A stretch of DNA of 64,000 nt from Arthrobacter sp. StoSoilB5 (GTDB lineage: Bacteria > Actinomycetota > Actinomycetes > Actinomycetales > Micrococcaceae): the NCBI RefSeq assembly GCF_019977235.1, contig NZ_AP024646.1, forward strand, positions 1,054,001-1,118,000. Reading direction: 5' to 3'. The notes below the pieces were generated by a model. The model was not told the DNA's origin. It searched no databases and worked only from the letters and a program-made list of their open reading frames with translations. Shown here one piece after another: positions 1-8,360 of this stretch; position 1 is the first letter of the stretch; every line of letters starts with the position of its first letter. Both the position numbers and the translations under genes were made by a program.

Positions 1-981
1 GGTGTGATGCACGCTAAGAACATCAGCGTGCTCAACCAAGTCCTGAACCCGGAGGGCGTCCAGGTTCAGCTAAAGCTGACGGACGTGGCGGAGGAACACG
101 CCCGGTCCGTGGCCTCCGAATGTGGAGCGGAATTCTTTGGTTCGGTGGCCGGGCTCATCTCCTCGGGAGTGGATGGGCTGGTCATCGCAACCGGCACGGC
201 GACACACCCGGACCTCATCCGCGCCGGCGTAGATGCTGGAATTCCCGTGTTCTGCGAGAAACCCGTGGCCGTGAGTGTTGCGGAGTCACTGCCGGTCCTG
301 GAGTACATCCGCGAGAGGGCCGGAACCGTGCAGATCGGCCACCAACGCCGATTCGATGCCGGCTACCTGGAAGCCAAACGCGCTTACGAAGCCGGGGAGT
401 TGGGCTGGATCCACTCCGTCCGTGCCCTCACATGCGACATGACCCCGCCGCCCGTTCAGTTCCTGGCAACCTCCGGCGGGCTGTTCCGGGATTGCTCCGT
501 CCACGACTTCGACATCCTCCGCTGGCTCACCGGCAAGGAAATCGTGGAGGTTTATGCCAGAGGTTCCAACAATGGGGACCCGGCAATCGGTGAGGTGGGC
601 GACGTCGATACCGCCCTGGCGGTAGTAACGTTCGACGACGGCACGGTGGGTACGGTGTCGGCCAGCCGTTACAACGGGGCCGGGCATGATGTGCGGCTGG
701 AACTCCAGGGCTCGGACGGCTCGATTGCGGTTGGCATGGATGAACACATGGCTGTCCGGTCGGCTGAGCCAGGGGTCACGTTCCCGTACGGAATCTCCCA
801 TAAGACTTTTGCCGAGCGCTTCGACCAGGCCTACCGCTCTGAGATGGCTGCGTTTGTTGAGCTGGTCCTGGGGGAGCGCAAGAATCCGTGCACGCCCGGG
901 GACGCCGTTGCTGCTTCCAAGGTTGCTGACGCCGCCCAGGAGTCCCTCGAAACCGGCGTCCCGGTCCGCGTCGCCCCCTGA
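1..981 (+). CDS. Gfo/Idh/MocA family NAD(P)-dependent oxidoreductase (5' partial)
   Basis: Sugar or inositol dehydrogenase-type oxidoreductase; the substrate cannot be told. The frame is open from base 1 and the usual N-terminal Rossmann start (a G-x-G-x-x-G segment) is missing, so the gene begins upstream of the window. The visible part keeps the family hallmarks: a V-I-A-T-G-T-x-x-H stretch near residue 60, the E-K-P motif (FCEKPVAVS) near residue 85 whose Lys contacts the cofactor and substrate, and an internal H-D-F-D (SVHDFDILRW) near residue 165 that supplies the catalytic His/Asp region. The C-terminal half matches the alpha/beta substrate domain in length. The TGA stop at 979-981 overlaps the first unit of a 32-bp repeat array. 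Family assignment is secure; the specific reaction is unknown. Confidence 0.9.
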   Translation, partial: GVMHAKNISVLNQVLNPEGVQVQLKLTDVAEEHARSVASECGAEFFGSVAGLISSGVDGLVIATGTATHPDLIRAGVDAGIPVFCEKPVAVSVAESLPVLEYIRERAGTVQIGHQRRFDAGYLEAKRAYEAGELGWIHSVRALTCDMTPPPVQFLATSGGLFRDCSVHDFDILRWLTGKEIVEVYARGSNNGDPAIGEVGDVDTALAVVTFDDGTVGTVSASRYNGAGHDVRLELQGSDGSIAVGMDEHMAVRSAEPGVTFPYGISHKTFAERFDQAYRSEMAAFVELVLGERKNPCTPGDAVAASKVADAAQESLETGVPVRVAP

Positions 982-1059
982 TCCTCTCCCACATCCTGCG
1001 GCTTTTTTCCCGATCCTCTCTCACGTCCTGTGGCTTTTTTCCCGATCCTCTCTCACATC
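980..1059. repeat. Left array: 32-bp tandem repeat, three units (inverted orientation)
   Basis: Three copies of a core reading GATCCTCTCTCACATC (first copy CTCTCCC, second CACGTC) start at 980, 1012 and 1044, an exact 32-bp period. A 16-bp spacer rich in T (GCGGCTTTTTTCCC-like) separates the cores. The first unit begins inside the stop codon of the preceding gene. The core is the reverse complement of the core of the right-hand array at 1156-1267. Confidence 0.85.
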
Positions 1060-1107
1060 CTTGGGGATTGGCGGCGTTCCTCTCTCCCTTGCGTCAGGAA
1101 AGCCACG

Positions 1108-1136
1108 ACGTCGGCACCTGACTTGGGTGCCGACGT
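1108..1136. other. Perfect 11-bp hairpin between the two repeat arrays
   Basis: ACGTCGGCACC (1108-1118) pairs perfectly with GGTGCCGACGT (1126-1136) around a 7-nt loop. No U-tract follows on either strand. It could be a terminator for the upstream oxidoreductase or for the convergent PIG-L gene, or the centre of the inverted repeat structure formed by the flanking arrays. Confidence 0.6.
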
Positions 1137-1155
1137 AGGGACCTACCGCGCGTGG

Positions 1156-1267
1156 GATGTGAGAGAGGATCGGTGAAAGAGCGCCTCGATGTGAGAGAGG
1201 ATCGGTGAAAGAGCGCCTCGATGTGAGAGAGGATCGGTGAAAGAGCGCCTCGATGTGAGAGAGGATC
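1156..1267. repeat. Right array: 32-bp tandem repeat, three and a half units
   Basis: The core GATGTGAGAGAGGATC recurs at 1156, 1188, 1220 and 1252. It is separated by an invariant 16-bp spacer GGTGAAAGAGCGCCTC, again with a 32-bp period. All copies here are identical, unlike the diverged left array. The core is the exact reverse complement of the left-array core, so the two arrays face each other across about 100 bp. Identical spacers argue against CRISPR. Confidence 0.9.
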
Positions 1268-1337
1268 GGACGTAGCTGACGCGGGCCGGATGAGTCTGGG
1301 GGAAAACTCCGACCCGCGCCAGGTCTATGGGGGCTGA

Positions 1338-4253
1338 TCAGGCGATGACCTTCATGGCCTGCCAACCCGTGCCGAGGCTAACCGGCGGAACGTTGCCAAG
1401 CGTTCCGCTTCCCGATCCGGGATAGAGCCACAAAGTGTCTCCGATGCGGCCTACGACGTCGTTCTTACCGTCGCCGTCAAGGTCCCGTGGCCCGGCCATC
1501 GCAGTGCGGGTTCCCCATCCAGTCCCGATCTGCGTCCATTGCAGCCAGCCCCCGGAACCATTGCCCGGATATAGCCATAATGCGCCTGTATCAGTACGCC
1601 GCGCCAGTACATCTGCCTTGCCGTCACTGTTGAAATCACCAGTGCTGAAGATGGCGTTCATGACGCCCCAACCCCAGCCGACTGTGTAGGGAGTCCGCTG
1701 CCCTCCGGCACCATTTCCTTCATACAAGCGGAGGTCGCCGTTGCTGCGACGTCCCATGAAATCGGGAATGCCGTCACCGCTGAAATCCCCTGGGGAGAAC
1801 AGCTGTGTCATGGTGCTCCAACCGGTGCTGACCTGTTTGCGTGCGCCGAAGCTGCCTGCGCCGTCACCGGGATAGAACCACAGAATGTCGCCGGACCGTG
1901 CCAGGAGGTCGGGCTTCCCGTCGCTGTTGAAGTCGCCCGGAGTGATGGTGTCCGTGTTGGATGACCATGCTGGGGCCGGCAAGGCGAGCTGCCGAGGCGA
2001 GAGCCCGCCTGCGCCGTTACCGGGATACAGGTACAGGTTGCCGGCGGTATCGGCCGCCAGAACGTCAGCGCGGCCGTCGCCGTTGAAGTCATGGGCCGAC
2101 GGCGGTCCGGCAACGGGAACGGTGTACGTCTGTGTACCCACAGCGGAAGTGTTGCCTGCAGTATCCACGCCTATGTATTTCAGCGTCAGGGTGGAGTTGC
2201 CCATCACGATCGGGCTGGAGTACTTGATGTTGGAAGCAGATTCCGTGGCCGTGGGGGTGCTGCCGTTGGTGGTGTAGTAGATAGCGGCCCCTGGCTCGTT
2301 CGCGGTCAGCGTGATCGTGGCGCCGCTGGCCAGTGCCCGCCCGGTGGGAGTGGCAGTCACAACGGGAGCCGTCGTGTCCGGGGGAACCGTGTAGGTCTGT
2401 GTTGCGACATCGGAGGTATTACCAGCCGTATCCTTCGCGAAGTACTTCAGGGTCATGGGGCCCGGCCCATTGAAGGTTATTGGCGCGGTATATACCAGGC
2501 CGGCAGTGAGGGGATCCGTGCCGTCCGTGGTGTAGCGGATTTCGGCTGGCTCGTTGGCGGACAAGGTGATGGTGGTACCTGCTGCGTAGGCGCCGCCGAC
2601 AGGGTTGGCTGTCACCACAGGCTTGGTGATATCAGGGCCTGTTGAGTACGTCTGCGTGGCCACGGCAGACGAATTGTTGGCACCGTCAACGGCGAAGTAC
2701 TTCAGGGTCATCGGTCCGTTCAGCGGGATGGGGCTGGCGTACTTGCTGCTTGCCGTCGTGGGCGTGCTGCCGTCCGTGGTGTAGTAGATCGTCGCTGTCT
2801 CATTGGCTGTGAGTGTGATGGTCTGGCCCACAGCGTAGGTTCCACCCGGAGGCGTCGCGGTCACCACGGGGGCCACGTTGTCCGCTCCGAGATAGGCCTC
2901 AAACTCGGCCAAACCGGCGTTGGTGGTAGTGCCACTGACTGAGGTGATGTTGAACCGCACCGAGCTCACGGTCTTGGACGGGAAATTGATTGTGAGCCCG
3001 GAACCGTTATTGGGAAGCGCCGGGACCGTCACCGTGCTTCCATCCGAGAACAACAGGTTTCCTCCGGTGACCTGGTCAGAAAGGAGCGGCCGGTCGAACA
3101 AGGTCACGGAGTTGATGGTCCTTGTGGGGGAGAAGTTGTATTGAATCCAGCTGCCTGCCTTTTCAGCGGCTGTCACCCACTCACGGTTTGCGTCCATGGG
3201 AGTGCCCCACGCGTACCCATCCCGGGCTTTCTCAGGACTCTGGGCTGTTGCTTTCTGGGATGACGCCGTGACAGTGGTTCCAGCGGATTTCGCGGCGTTG
3301 CCCACCCACTCAATGGCCGTGATGTACTGCCGTTTCAGCCACTCGTCATAGGGGGAATCCGGGCATCCTTCGCCTGGACTGCTGCAGATGTACATGTCGA
3401 AATCCGCGAACCGCACGAACGTGTCCACTTTCGTGGTGAGTTCAGCGCCGGTCACGTTCTGGGGGTACTCGTCAATCACGTAGGCGTCGTAGGCCAGTGA
3501 AGTGTGGGGTGCGGTGTAGCTGCGCGTTGCCAACTGTGCGAATTTGGCGGTTGCCCAATGGTCGCTGTGGTCATAGGGGCTGTTGAAGTTTCCGGTCCAA
3601 TCCTGTGTACGGAACGTGGTTGGTTGGAAGTTGGCCACCAGCCGGTTCAACGCGGTCTGGAACTGCGATTTGGTAAATGTGGCTGCGTTGTCCACGGGCC
3701 TGATGGAGGAAAGCCGTCCGTCCCAAAGTTTGAGGATGCTCTGGTCGTTGTACGCCGCGCTGCCGTCTCCATTCGGGAAACCATCAGGAAGGCGCATGAA
3801 CACTACCGAGATGTTGGGTGCGCCATTGAGAGTTTGCATGGTCAGCGGCCGGTTTGGAACGCCTGCGTCCGTTGTAGTCCACGAATCAGACACGCCTGCC
3901 ATCTTGGAGTAGCTGGCCCTGATTCCGGCTTCCAGGCTCTTCCAATACACGGCACCCTCGCCGGCCTCGCCCGCAGTTGTGAACACCGTCTGGACGCAGC
4001 GTTTGGCCTGGATGTCCCTCATGAAGTCCGGGCTGAGGAAAAGCAGGTCATCGTCCGTGTGAGCCACGATCTGCATGGCACCGCCGGTTCCGGCGCATGG
4101 CGGTACGGCTGCCGCTGCAGGGGCAGCCGAATATGCGACCAGTCCCGCGAAGGCCAGCAGCGGACCAAGGATCAGGCTTACAAGCCGCGTGCTGAAGAAA
4201 TGGGATTGCCGATTCGGACGGCTGCCACGATGGACGTATTTTGGACGGTCCAC
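1338..4253 (-). CDS. Secreted multidomain PIG-L family deacetylase
   Basis: About 971 aa, exported. A Sec-type signal peptide (hydrophobic stretch near residues 25-50, A-A-A-A-V-P cleavage region) precedes a PIG-L/LmbE zinc deacetylase domain (about 55-320) with the A-H-T-D-D-D metal motif and a second D-H-S-D-H motif near 230. Then come an F5/8 type C (discoidin-like) carbohydrate-binding domain (about 325-455), three tandem chitobiase C-terminal-like beta-sandwiches (about 460-712, each with Y-Y-T-T-D/N-G-S/T) and FG-GAP/VCBS-type repeats (D-F-N-S/G-D-G-K/R-x-D) to the end. PIG-L enzymes remove N-acetyl groups from sugars; here the substrate is probably an extracellular glycan (inference). 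The first ATG (4259) lies 1 nt after AAGGAG; GTG at 4253 has 7-nt spacing and is preferred. Confidence 0.88.
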   Translation of the reverse strand: MDRPKYVHRGSRPNRQSHFFSTRLVSLILGPLLAFAGLVAYSAAPAAAAVPPCAGTGGAMQIVAHTDDDLLFLSPDFMRDIQAKRCVQTVFTTAGEAGEGAVYWKSLEAGIRASYSKMAGVSDSWTTTDAGVPNRPLTMQTLNGAPNISVVFMRLPDGFPNGDGSAAYNDQSILKLWDGRLSSIRPVDNAATFTKSQFQTALNRLVANFQPTTFRTQDWTGNFNSPYDHSDHWATAKFAQLATRSYTAPHTSLAYDAYVIDEYPQNVTGAELTTKVDTFVRFADFDMYICSSPGEGCPDSPYDEWLKRQYITAIEWVGNAAKSAGTTVTASSQKATAQSPEKARDGYAWGTPMDANREWVTAAEKAGSWIQYNFSPTRTINSVTLFDRPLLSDQVTGGNLLFSDGSTVTVPALPNNGSGLTINFPSKTVSSVRFNITSVSGTTTNAGLAEFEAYLGADNVAPVVTATPPGGTYAVGQTITLTANETATIYYTTDGSTPTTASSKYASPIPLNGPMTLKYFAVDGANNSSAVATQTYSTGPDITKPVVTANPVGGAYAAGTTITLSANEPAEIRYTTDGTDPLTAGLVYTAPITFNGPGPMTLKYFAKDTAGNTSDVATQTYTVPPDTTAPVVTATPTGRALASGATITLTANEPGAAIYYTTNGSTPTATESASNIKYSSPIVMGNSTLTLKYIGVDTAGNTSAVGTQTYTVPVAGPPSAHDFNGDGRADVLAADTAGNLYLYPGNGAGGLSPRQLALPAPAWSSNTDTITPGDFNSDGKPDLLARSGDILWFYPGDGAGSFGARKQVSTGWSTMTQLFSPGDFSGDGIPDFMGRRSNGDLRLYEGNGAGGQRTPYTVGWGWGVMNAIFSTGDFNSDGKADVLARRTDTGALWLYPGNGSGGWLQWTQIGTGWGTRTAMAGPRDLDGDGKNDVVGRIGDTLWLYPGSGSGTLGNVPPVSLGTGWQAMKVIA

Positions 4254-4379
4254 AACCATGCTCCTTTGAGCAGATGTTGGGCCCCCCAGCCGGCAAACTT
4301 ACAACGCCCACAGGACGTCATTCAATGGAGTTATGCGCTGGCCGAGCTTTCAGCAGAGCTGAAAGCGATGCAGTGAGCG

Positions 4380-5180
4380 CTACTGTACTCCTCCAGGCCG
4401 GGCCTGGGTAGGGTTCCGGCACACTTCCACGAACGCTTTGAAGGGCGCCAGCCGCACGCTATCGGGAAGCTGGGAAGCCTCCGGATGCCACTGCACTGAA
4501 GCAACCCAGCGGGAAGGGTCCTCGAGCGCTTCCACAGTGCCGTCGTCGGCGATGGCCGTCACCACCAGACCTTCGCCCACCCTGGCCACGGCCTGGTGAT
4601 GCCCTGAGGCGATCTTGATGGACGTCCCTTCCGGCGAGCCATAAAGGGCGGCGGTCTTCGATCCGGGGGTCAGCACTACGTCATGCCAGGCCCACTCTTT
4701 GGCTGTGGGGTCGTCGGGATCCAGTCCGTTGTGGTTGACGATGGACGGTGCCATGTCCTGGATCAACGTCCCCCCGTAGAGCACATTCAACAATTGATGG
4801 CCGCGGCAGATCCCCAGCAGCGGAAGCCCGGCGTCGATCGTGGCCCGGGCGACGTCAATGTCCAGATGGTCCTGTTCCGGATTCACGTCATACACCGAAT
4901 CCTCCGGGTCCTGACCGTAAAGACGCGGTTCCAGGTCCCCGCCACCGGGCAACAGCACGCCGTCGAGCGTTTTCATGACCGAGGCCAGGCGCCCTGCGCT
5001 GTCGGCCGAAACGGGAGTCAGCAGCACCGGCTGCGCACCGGCTTCACGGAGCAAATCCACAATGAAGGTGAAGAGTTGGTTGGCTTCGCCCACCCGGGCG
5101 TCGGAATTGTCTGAGCTGCTGAGGCGGACCGGAACTCCGATACGTGGCCGGGCGCCAGCGGCGTCATCTGAAGTCTTCAT
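4380..5180 (-). CDS. Class I glutamine amidotransferase, gamma-glutamyl-GABA hydrolase (PuuD)-like
   Basis: A 266-aa peptidase C26 family protein. The nucleophile elbow G-I-C-R-G-H-Q puts the catalytic Cys at 125, and the partner His232 and Glu234 lie in W-H-P-E-A. The L-L-P-G-G-G-D-L motif near 78 is typical of PuuD-type hydrolases, which cleave gamma-glutamyl-gamma-aminobutyrate in putrescine breakdown. There is no fused synthetase domain, so it acts as a stand-alone hydrolase. A polyamine role would fit the agmatinase/PuuR-like block 7-12 kb away, but the genes are not adjacent and this is inference. It is divergent from the LOG-family gene across 73 bp. Confidence 0.85.
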   Translation of the reverse strand: MKTSDDAAGARPRIGVPVRLSSSDNSDARVGEANQLFTFIVDLLREAGAQPVLLTPVSADSAGRLASVMKTLDGVLLPGGGDLEPRLYGQDPEDSVYDVNPEQDHLDIDVARATIDAGLPLLGICRGHQLLNVLYGGTLIQDMAPSIVNHNGLDPDDPTAKEWAWHDVVLTPGSKTAALYGSPEGTSIKIASGHHQAVARVGEGLVVTAIADDGTVEALEDPSRWVASVQWHPEASQLPDSVRLAPFKAFVEVCRNPTQARPGGVQ

Positions 5181-5253
5181 GCTTCATCATGCAACGGAAT
5201 GTCGCCTTGCACGTAACGGGACTCAAGCCGTTCGGCACTACTACGCTGATGCC

Positions 5254-6387
5254 ATGAATCCATCCGGTGCCTTGAACCCGAGTCCGCGGACCCTCGACGT
5301 CGAAAGCATTGTCCATTTCGACAAATTGGTTACGTCCGGGGCAGGGTCCATGCACGGCTGGCACGCGCAGTCCTTGGACCTGCGCGGCCGCTCGCGGGAA
5401 CTGAAAATGATGGACCCGCAGGGCGCGATCTTCCTCGGATGCACTTTCGACGACGGCATTGAGGAGAGCCTGCGAAGCCGGGGCGCACTCATCTTTCCCA
5501 AGATGCGCGGCGTGCCCTTCAACCCCTATCGTGGCGCCCTCTACACGGCAAGGGAACTCTATGAGGACATTTCCGCCACTGAGTATGAAGCCACGCTGGA
5601 CGCGAGGATTTATGAGTGGAGCATTCTTCCGGGAAAGCATGCAAGCCTCGACGCAACGCTCGCCGCGGCACTCCACGACCACGCAATTGGCGACGCCCTG
5701 GATGAACTGCTGGGCAACGGGGAACTATCAGGCACCAAGCTCGTGGGCGTGATGGGTGGACACGCCGCTCAACGCGGAACCAGGGAATTCGCCGACGCCG
5801 CGCGGCTGGGCAGGTTGCTCGCGCAAGCCGGATTCACGGTAGCTACCGGCGGTGGTCCCGGCGCAATGGAAGCGGCCAACATGGGCGCCTACCTCAGTGG
5901 ACTGCCCGACGCCGATTCCACCGCGGCGCTGCAAGTGCTAGCTTCCGTTCCTGGGTTCAGGCCCTCGGTGACGGCTTGGGCGCGGCAAGCAGCCGCCGTC
6001 GTCGAAAGTTATCCGGAAGGCACCGCGACGCTGGGAATACCCACCTGGTTCTACGGTCACGAGCCACCAAACCTGTTCTCCACGCACATCGCCAAGTATT
6101 TCGCCAACGCGATCCGCGAAGCGATTCTCCTGGAGCTGTGCAACGGCGGGATCGTGTTCCTGCCGGGTTCGGCCGGAACCGTACAGGAGATCTTCCAGGA
6201 CGCCTGCGAAAACTACTACGGTGCCCCCGAAACCATCACTCCCATGGTCCTGGTGGGCCGGGCCCATTGGGAACGGACGTACCCGGCATGGCCCATGCTG
6301 CGGAGCCTCGCCGCCGGGAGGCCCATGGCGGACAGAATCTTCCTGGTGGACACGGTGGAGGACGCGCTCGCAGTCGTGGCCAGCTAG
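5254..6387 (+). CDS. LOG-family Rossmann-fold nucleotide-binding protein
   Basis: A 377-aa protein related to lysine decarboxylase-like/LOG proteins (cytokinin riboside monophosphate phosphoribohydrolases and nucleosidases such as PpnN). Diagnostic motifs are G-G-G-P-G-A-M-E near residue 198 and P-G-S-A-G-T-V-Q-E near 305 (family P-G-G-x-G-T-x-x-E, with Ser replacing the second Gly). It is longer than simple LOG proteins (about 190 aa) and carries a roughly 170-residue N-terminal region, as PpnN-type nucleotide 5'-monophosphate nucleosidases do. The ATG at 5254 is chosen because the sequence upstream in frame overlaps the divergent amidotransferase gene and does not resemble protein. The substrate is uncertain. 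The stop overlaps the convergent protease gene by 4 bp. Confidence 0.82.
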   Translation: MNPSGALNPSPRTLDVESIVHFDKLVTSGAGSMHGWHAQSLDLRGRSRELKMMDPQGAIFLGCTFDDGIEESLRSRGALIFPKMRGVPFNPYRGALYTARELYEDISATEYEATLDARIYEWSILPGKHASLDATLAAALHDHAIGDALDELLGNGELSGTKLVGVMGGHAAQRGTREFADAARLGRLLAQAGFTVATGGGPGAMEAANMGAYLSGLPDADSTAALQVLASVPGFRPSVTAWARQAAAVVESYPEGTATLGIPTWFYGHEPPNLFSTHIAKYFANAIREAILLELCNGGIVFLPGSAGTVQEIFQDACENYYGAPETITPMVLVGRAHWERTYPAWPMLRSLAAGRPMADRIFLVDTVEDALAVVAS

Positions 6388-7286
6388 AAGTCCTTGCTGC
6401 AGGGGCCTGAGCCAAGCTGGGCAAGGCCCGTCTTGTCTCCGGCGGCGTACTGGCGAACCCACGAGGCTTGGTCGTACATCAGCTGGCGGGGGTCATCAAC
6501 ATGGTCCAGGCCAAGCACATGCCCGAGTTCGTGCATGATCACGGCCGTGCCCACTTCCTTGCCCTGGGGCGAGTCCATGATCCCGGCGAACTGCGGCGCA
6601 TCCAACGACACCGAGCCAGTCACATAGGCCTTGTAACCGTTGCTCAGGCCGATAGAGGAGCTTCCACCCAGCCCCACAGTTTGGCCGGTCAGCCGGGGCA
6701 CCTGCTCCGGGGTGGTCCAGGCAATGAGCACCGGGGCCCAGCGGTCGCCGTAGGTGGTGGGCTGGTAGCCGGCCCTGTTGGTGGTGGGGATCTCGGACGT
6801 CGGGCCGTCATAGATGAACTTGAGGCCGGAGGCCAGGCTGGCCTGTCGAACGGCGTCTTCCACCATGGAATACCAGCCGGTCGGGGCCAGATCTGCGTTC
6901 ACGACGTAGTGGATCGGCCTGCAGGGGGAGTAGGCGAGGGGGGTTCCGTCCTCCTTGACGGCCAGGAATTTATAGGAAGTGCTGGTCCGCTGCAACGGCG
7001 CCGGCGTGCCCAGGGGTGCATCGGCTTCTTCAAAGCCGGGAAGTGGATCCTGGCGTTGGCCAAAGGGAACCAGCCCTGGCCGCGGCGCTTGGCTTTGCGT
7101 AGCGGAATCGGACCAGAACCGTTGCAGTTCGCCACTGAAGTATGCACCGGCACAGACTAAACCGAGAATGCCTAGCAGGAGCAGGATGGCGGCGATACTG
7201 CTGTGCTTGATGGGTTGCTTGGCGGGTGGTTGATAAGGCGGCGGGGGATAGGGGTCTGGCCATGGTGGCGACCCATAAGGTTCCAT
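6384..7286 (-). CDS. Membrane-anchored matrixin-type zinc metalloprotease (copy 1)
   Basis: A 300-aa protein with a short Pro-rich cytoplasmic head (about 1-28), one membrane segment (about 30-51), a linker and an extracytoplasmic zinc protease domain. The metzincin motif HELGHVLGLDH gives zinc ligands His252, His256 and His262 with catalytic Glu253, followed by L-M-Y (Met270) as a Met-turn. Surface peptidase activity is inferred from family knowledge; the target is unknown. A G-A-G-G-G-G site lies 5-6 nt ahead of the ATG. The next gene on the same strand (7404-8297) is a diverged paralogue with the same layout, so the pair arose by tandem duplication. The first 3' bases overlap the convergent LOG-family gene. 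Confidence 0.85.
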   Translation of the reverse strand: MEPYGSPPWPDPYPPPPYQPPAKQPIKHSSIAAILLLLGILGLVCAGAYFSGELQRFWSDSATQSQAPRPGLVPFGQRQDPLPGFEEADAPLGTPAPLQRTSTSYKFLAVKEDGTPLAYSPCRPIHYVVNADLAPTGWYSMVEDAVRQASLASGLKFIYDGPTSEIPTTNRAGYQPTTYGDRWAPVLIAWTTPEQVPRLTGQTVGLGGSSSIGLSNGYKAYVTGSVSLDAPQFAGIMDSPQGKEVGTAVIMHELGHVLGLDHVDDPRQLMYDQASWVRQYAAGDKTGLAQLGSGPCSKDF

Positions 7287-7403
7287 CGGACCCCCTCACG
7301 GGACGGCCCAATCGGACGGTGTGCGCCGTCGTCGGCCGCTTCCGTCAGGATAGAACCCATGGCGCCGCGAGTCCATGGCGATTTGCGGGCCGGCTGCGCA
7401 GCT

Positions 7404-8297
7404 TCAGATGTCCTTGCGGCAGGGAGCGGAGGCCAGCAGGTGAAGGCCGTTCAGGTCGCCTGCAGCCAACCCGTCCGGGGCGCCAATCTCCGGGTACATC
7501 AGTTGAACAGGATCATCAACGTGGTCCAAACCCATGACATGCCCCAGCTCATGCTGCATGACCGCCAGAACGTAGTCAGAACCGCCTTCCTCGGCAAGGA
7601 GCTCCGCCACTTGCGGGGTGTCGAGCTCCAGGCTGCCGGTGATGTAGCTCTTGGGGCCGTTGTTGAGGGAGTACATGGTGCTGCCGCCCGTACCGATGAC
7701 GTTGTCAGCCAGCGCCGGAGCTGCCTCGGGAGTGGTCCATGAAATCAGCAGCGGAGCCCACCGGTCGCCGTACTTGGATGGTTGGTACGGTTCGCGCTTC
7801 CCGGTTGGCAACTCGTCTGTGCTGCCATCGTTGACGAACTGGATTCCGGACGCTGCGGAGATATTGGCGATTGCGGTGCTGAGCAGCCTGTCCGTACCCT
7901 CAGGCGCGGTGGCGCCATTCACCACGTAGTGCAAGGGGCGGCACGGTGAGTACCCAACCGGAGTGCCGTCGTCGTTGGTTGCCAGGAACTTGTACGAATC
8001 GCTGGCGTGTTCTGGAGCCAGCGGCGAGGCCAGCGGGGCGTCTGCCTCTTCCACTCCCGGAGGCGGTGCGTCCAGGGCCCGGGGCGGGGCCTGCTGGCTT
8101 GGCTCACTCTTGGGCGAATTGGGCAGGGCAATGCCCGGAAGCAGGCTGGTGATGCGAGGATCGCCGTGGAGGAGGCCGCTGACGAACACAGCCACCACGG
8201 CGGCGAGGACAGCCATGAGTAGGCCGCGAAGAATCTGGAGGGTTGTGCCGGCACGACGGTGTTTTGGCGCGCGCAACGGCGACTGCTCCGAATCCAC
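7404..8297 (-). CDS. Membrane-anchored matrixin-type zinc metalloprotease (copy 2)
   Basis: A 297-aa paralogue of the downstream gene. It has a basic N-terminus (about 1-20), one membrane segment (about 22-43), a Pro/Ala linker and the same catalytic domain. His249, Glu250, His253 and His259 form HELGHVMGLDH, with L-M-Y-P-E as Met-turn. Shared blocks with copy 1 include E-E-A-D-A-P-L, S-Y-K-F-L-A, Y-S-P-C-R-P and Y-G-D-R-W-A-P. Cysteines in S-P-C-R and near the C-terminus (A-P-C-R) are conserved in both and may form a disulfide. Start is GTG at 8297 behind GGAG. The 117 bp between the two copies could hold its own promoter for copy 1. Confidence 0.84.
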   Translation of the reverse strand: MDSEQSPLRAPKHRRAGTTLQILRGLLMAVLAAVVAVFVSGLLHGDPRITSLLPGIALPNSPKSEPSQQAPPRALDAPPPGVEEADAPLASPLAPEHASDSYKFLATNDDGTPVGYSPCRPLHYVVNGATAPEGTDRLLSTAIANISAASGIQFVNDGSTDELPTGKREPYQPSKYGDRWAPLLISWTTPEAAPALADNVIGTGGSTMYSLNNGPKSYITGSLELDTPQVAELLAEEGGSDYVLAVMQHELGHVMGLDHVDDPVQLMYPEIGAPDGLAAGDLNGLHLLASAPCRKDI

Positions 8298-8360
8298 GGT
8301 TCTCCATTCCTCACGCCCCGGTCACGCGGGGCCGCGCGGAGGACGAACCAACATTACCGC

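Noticed and set aside
980..1267. CRISPR array
   Set aside because: Within the right array the 16-bp spacers are identical, and in the left array they are near-identical. Real spacers differ and are longer; no cas genes are present.
3504..4376. 290-codon plus-strand frame opposite the PIG-L gene
   Set aside because: Antisense to a well-supported gene with signal peptide and domains; no protein-like motifs.
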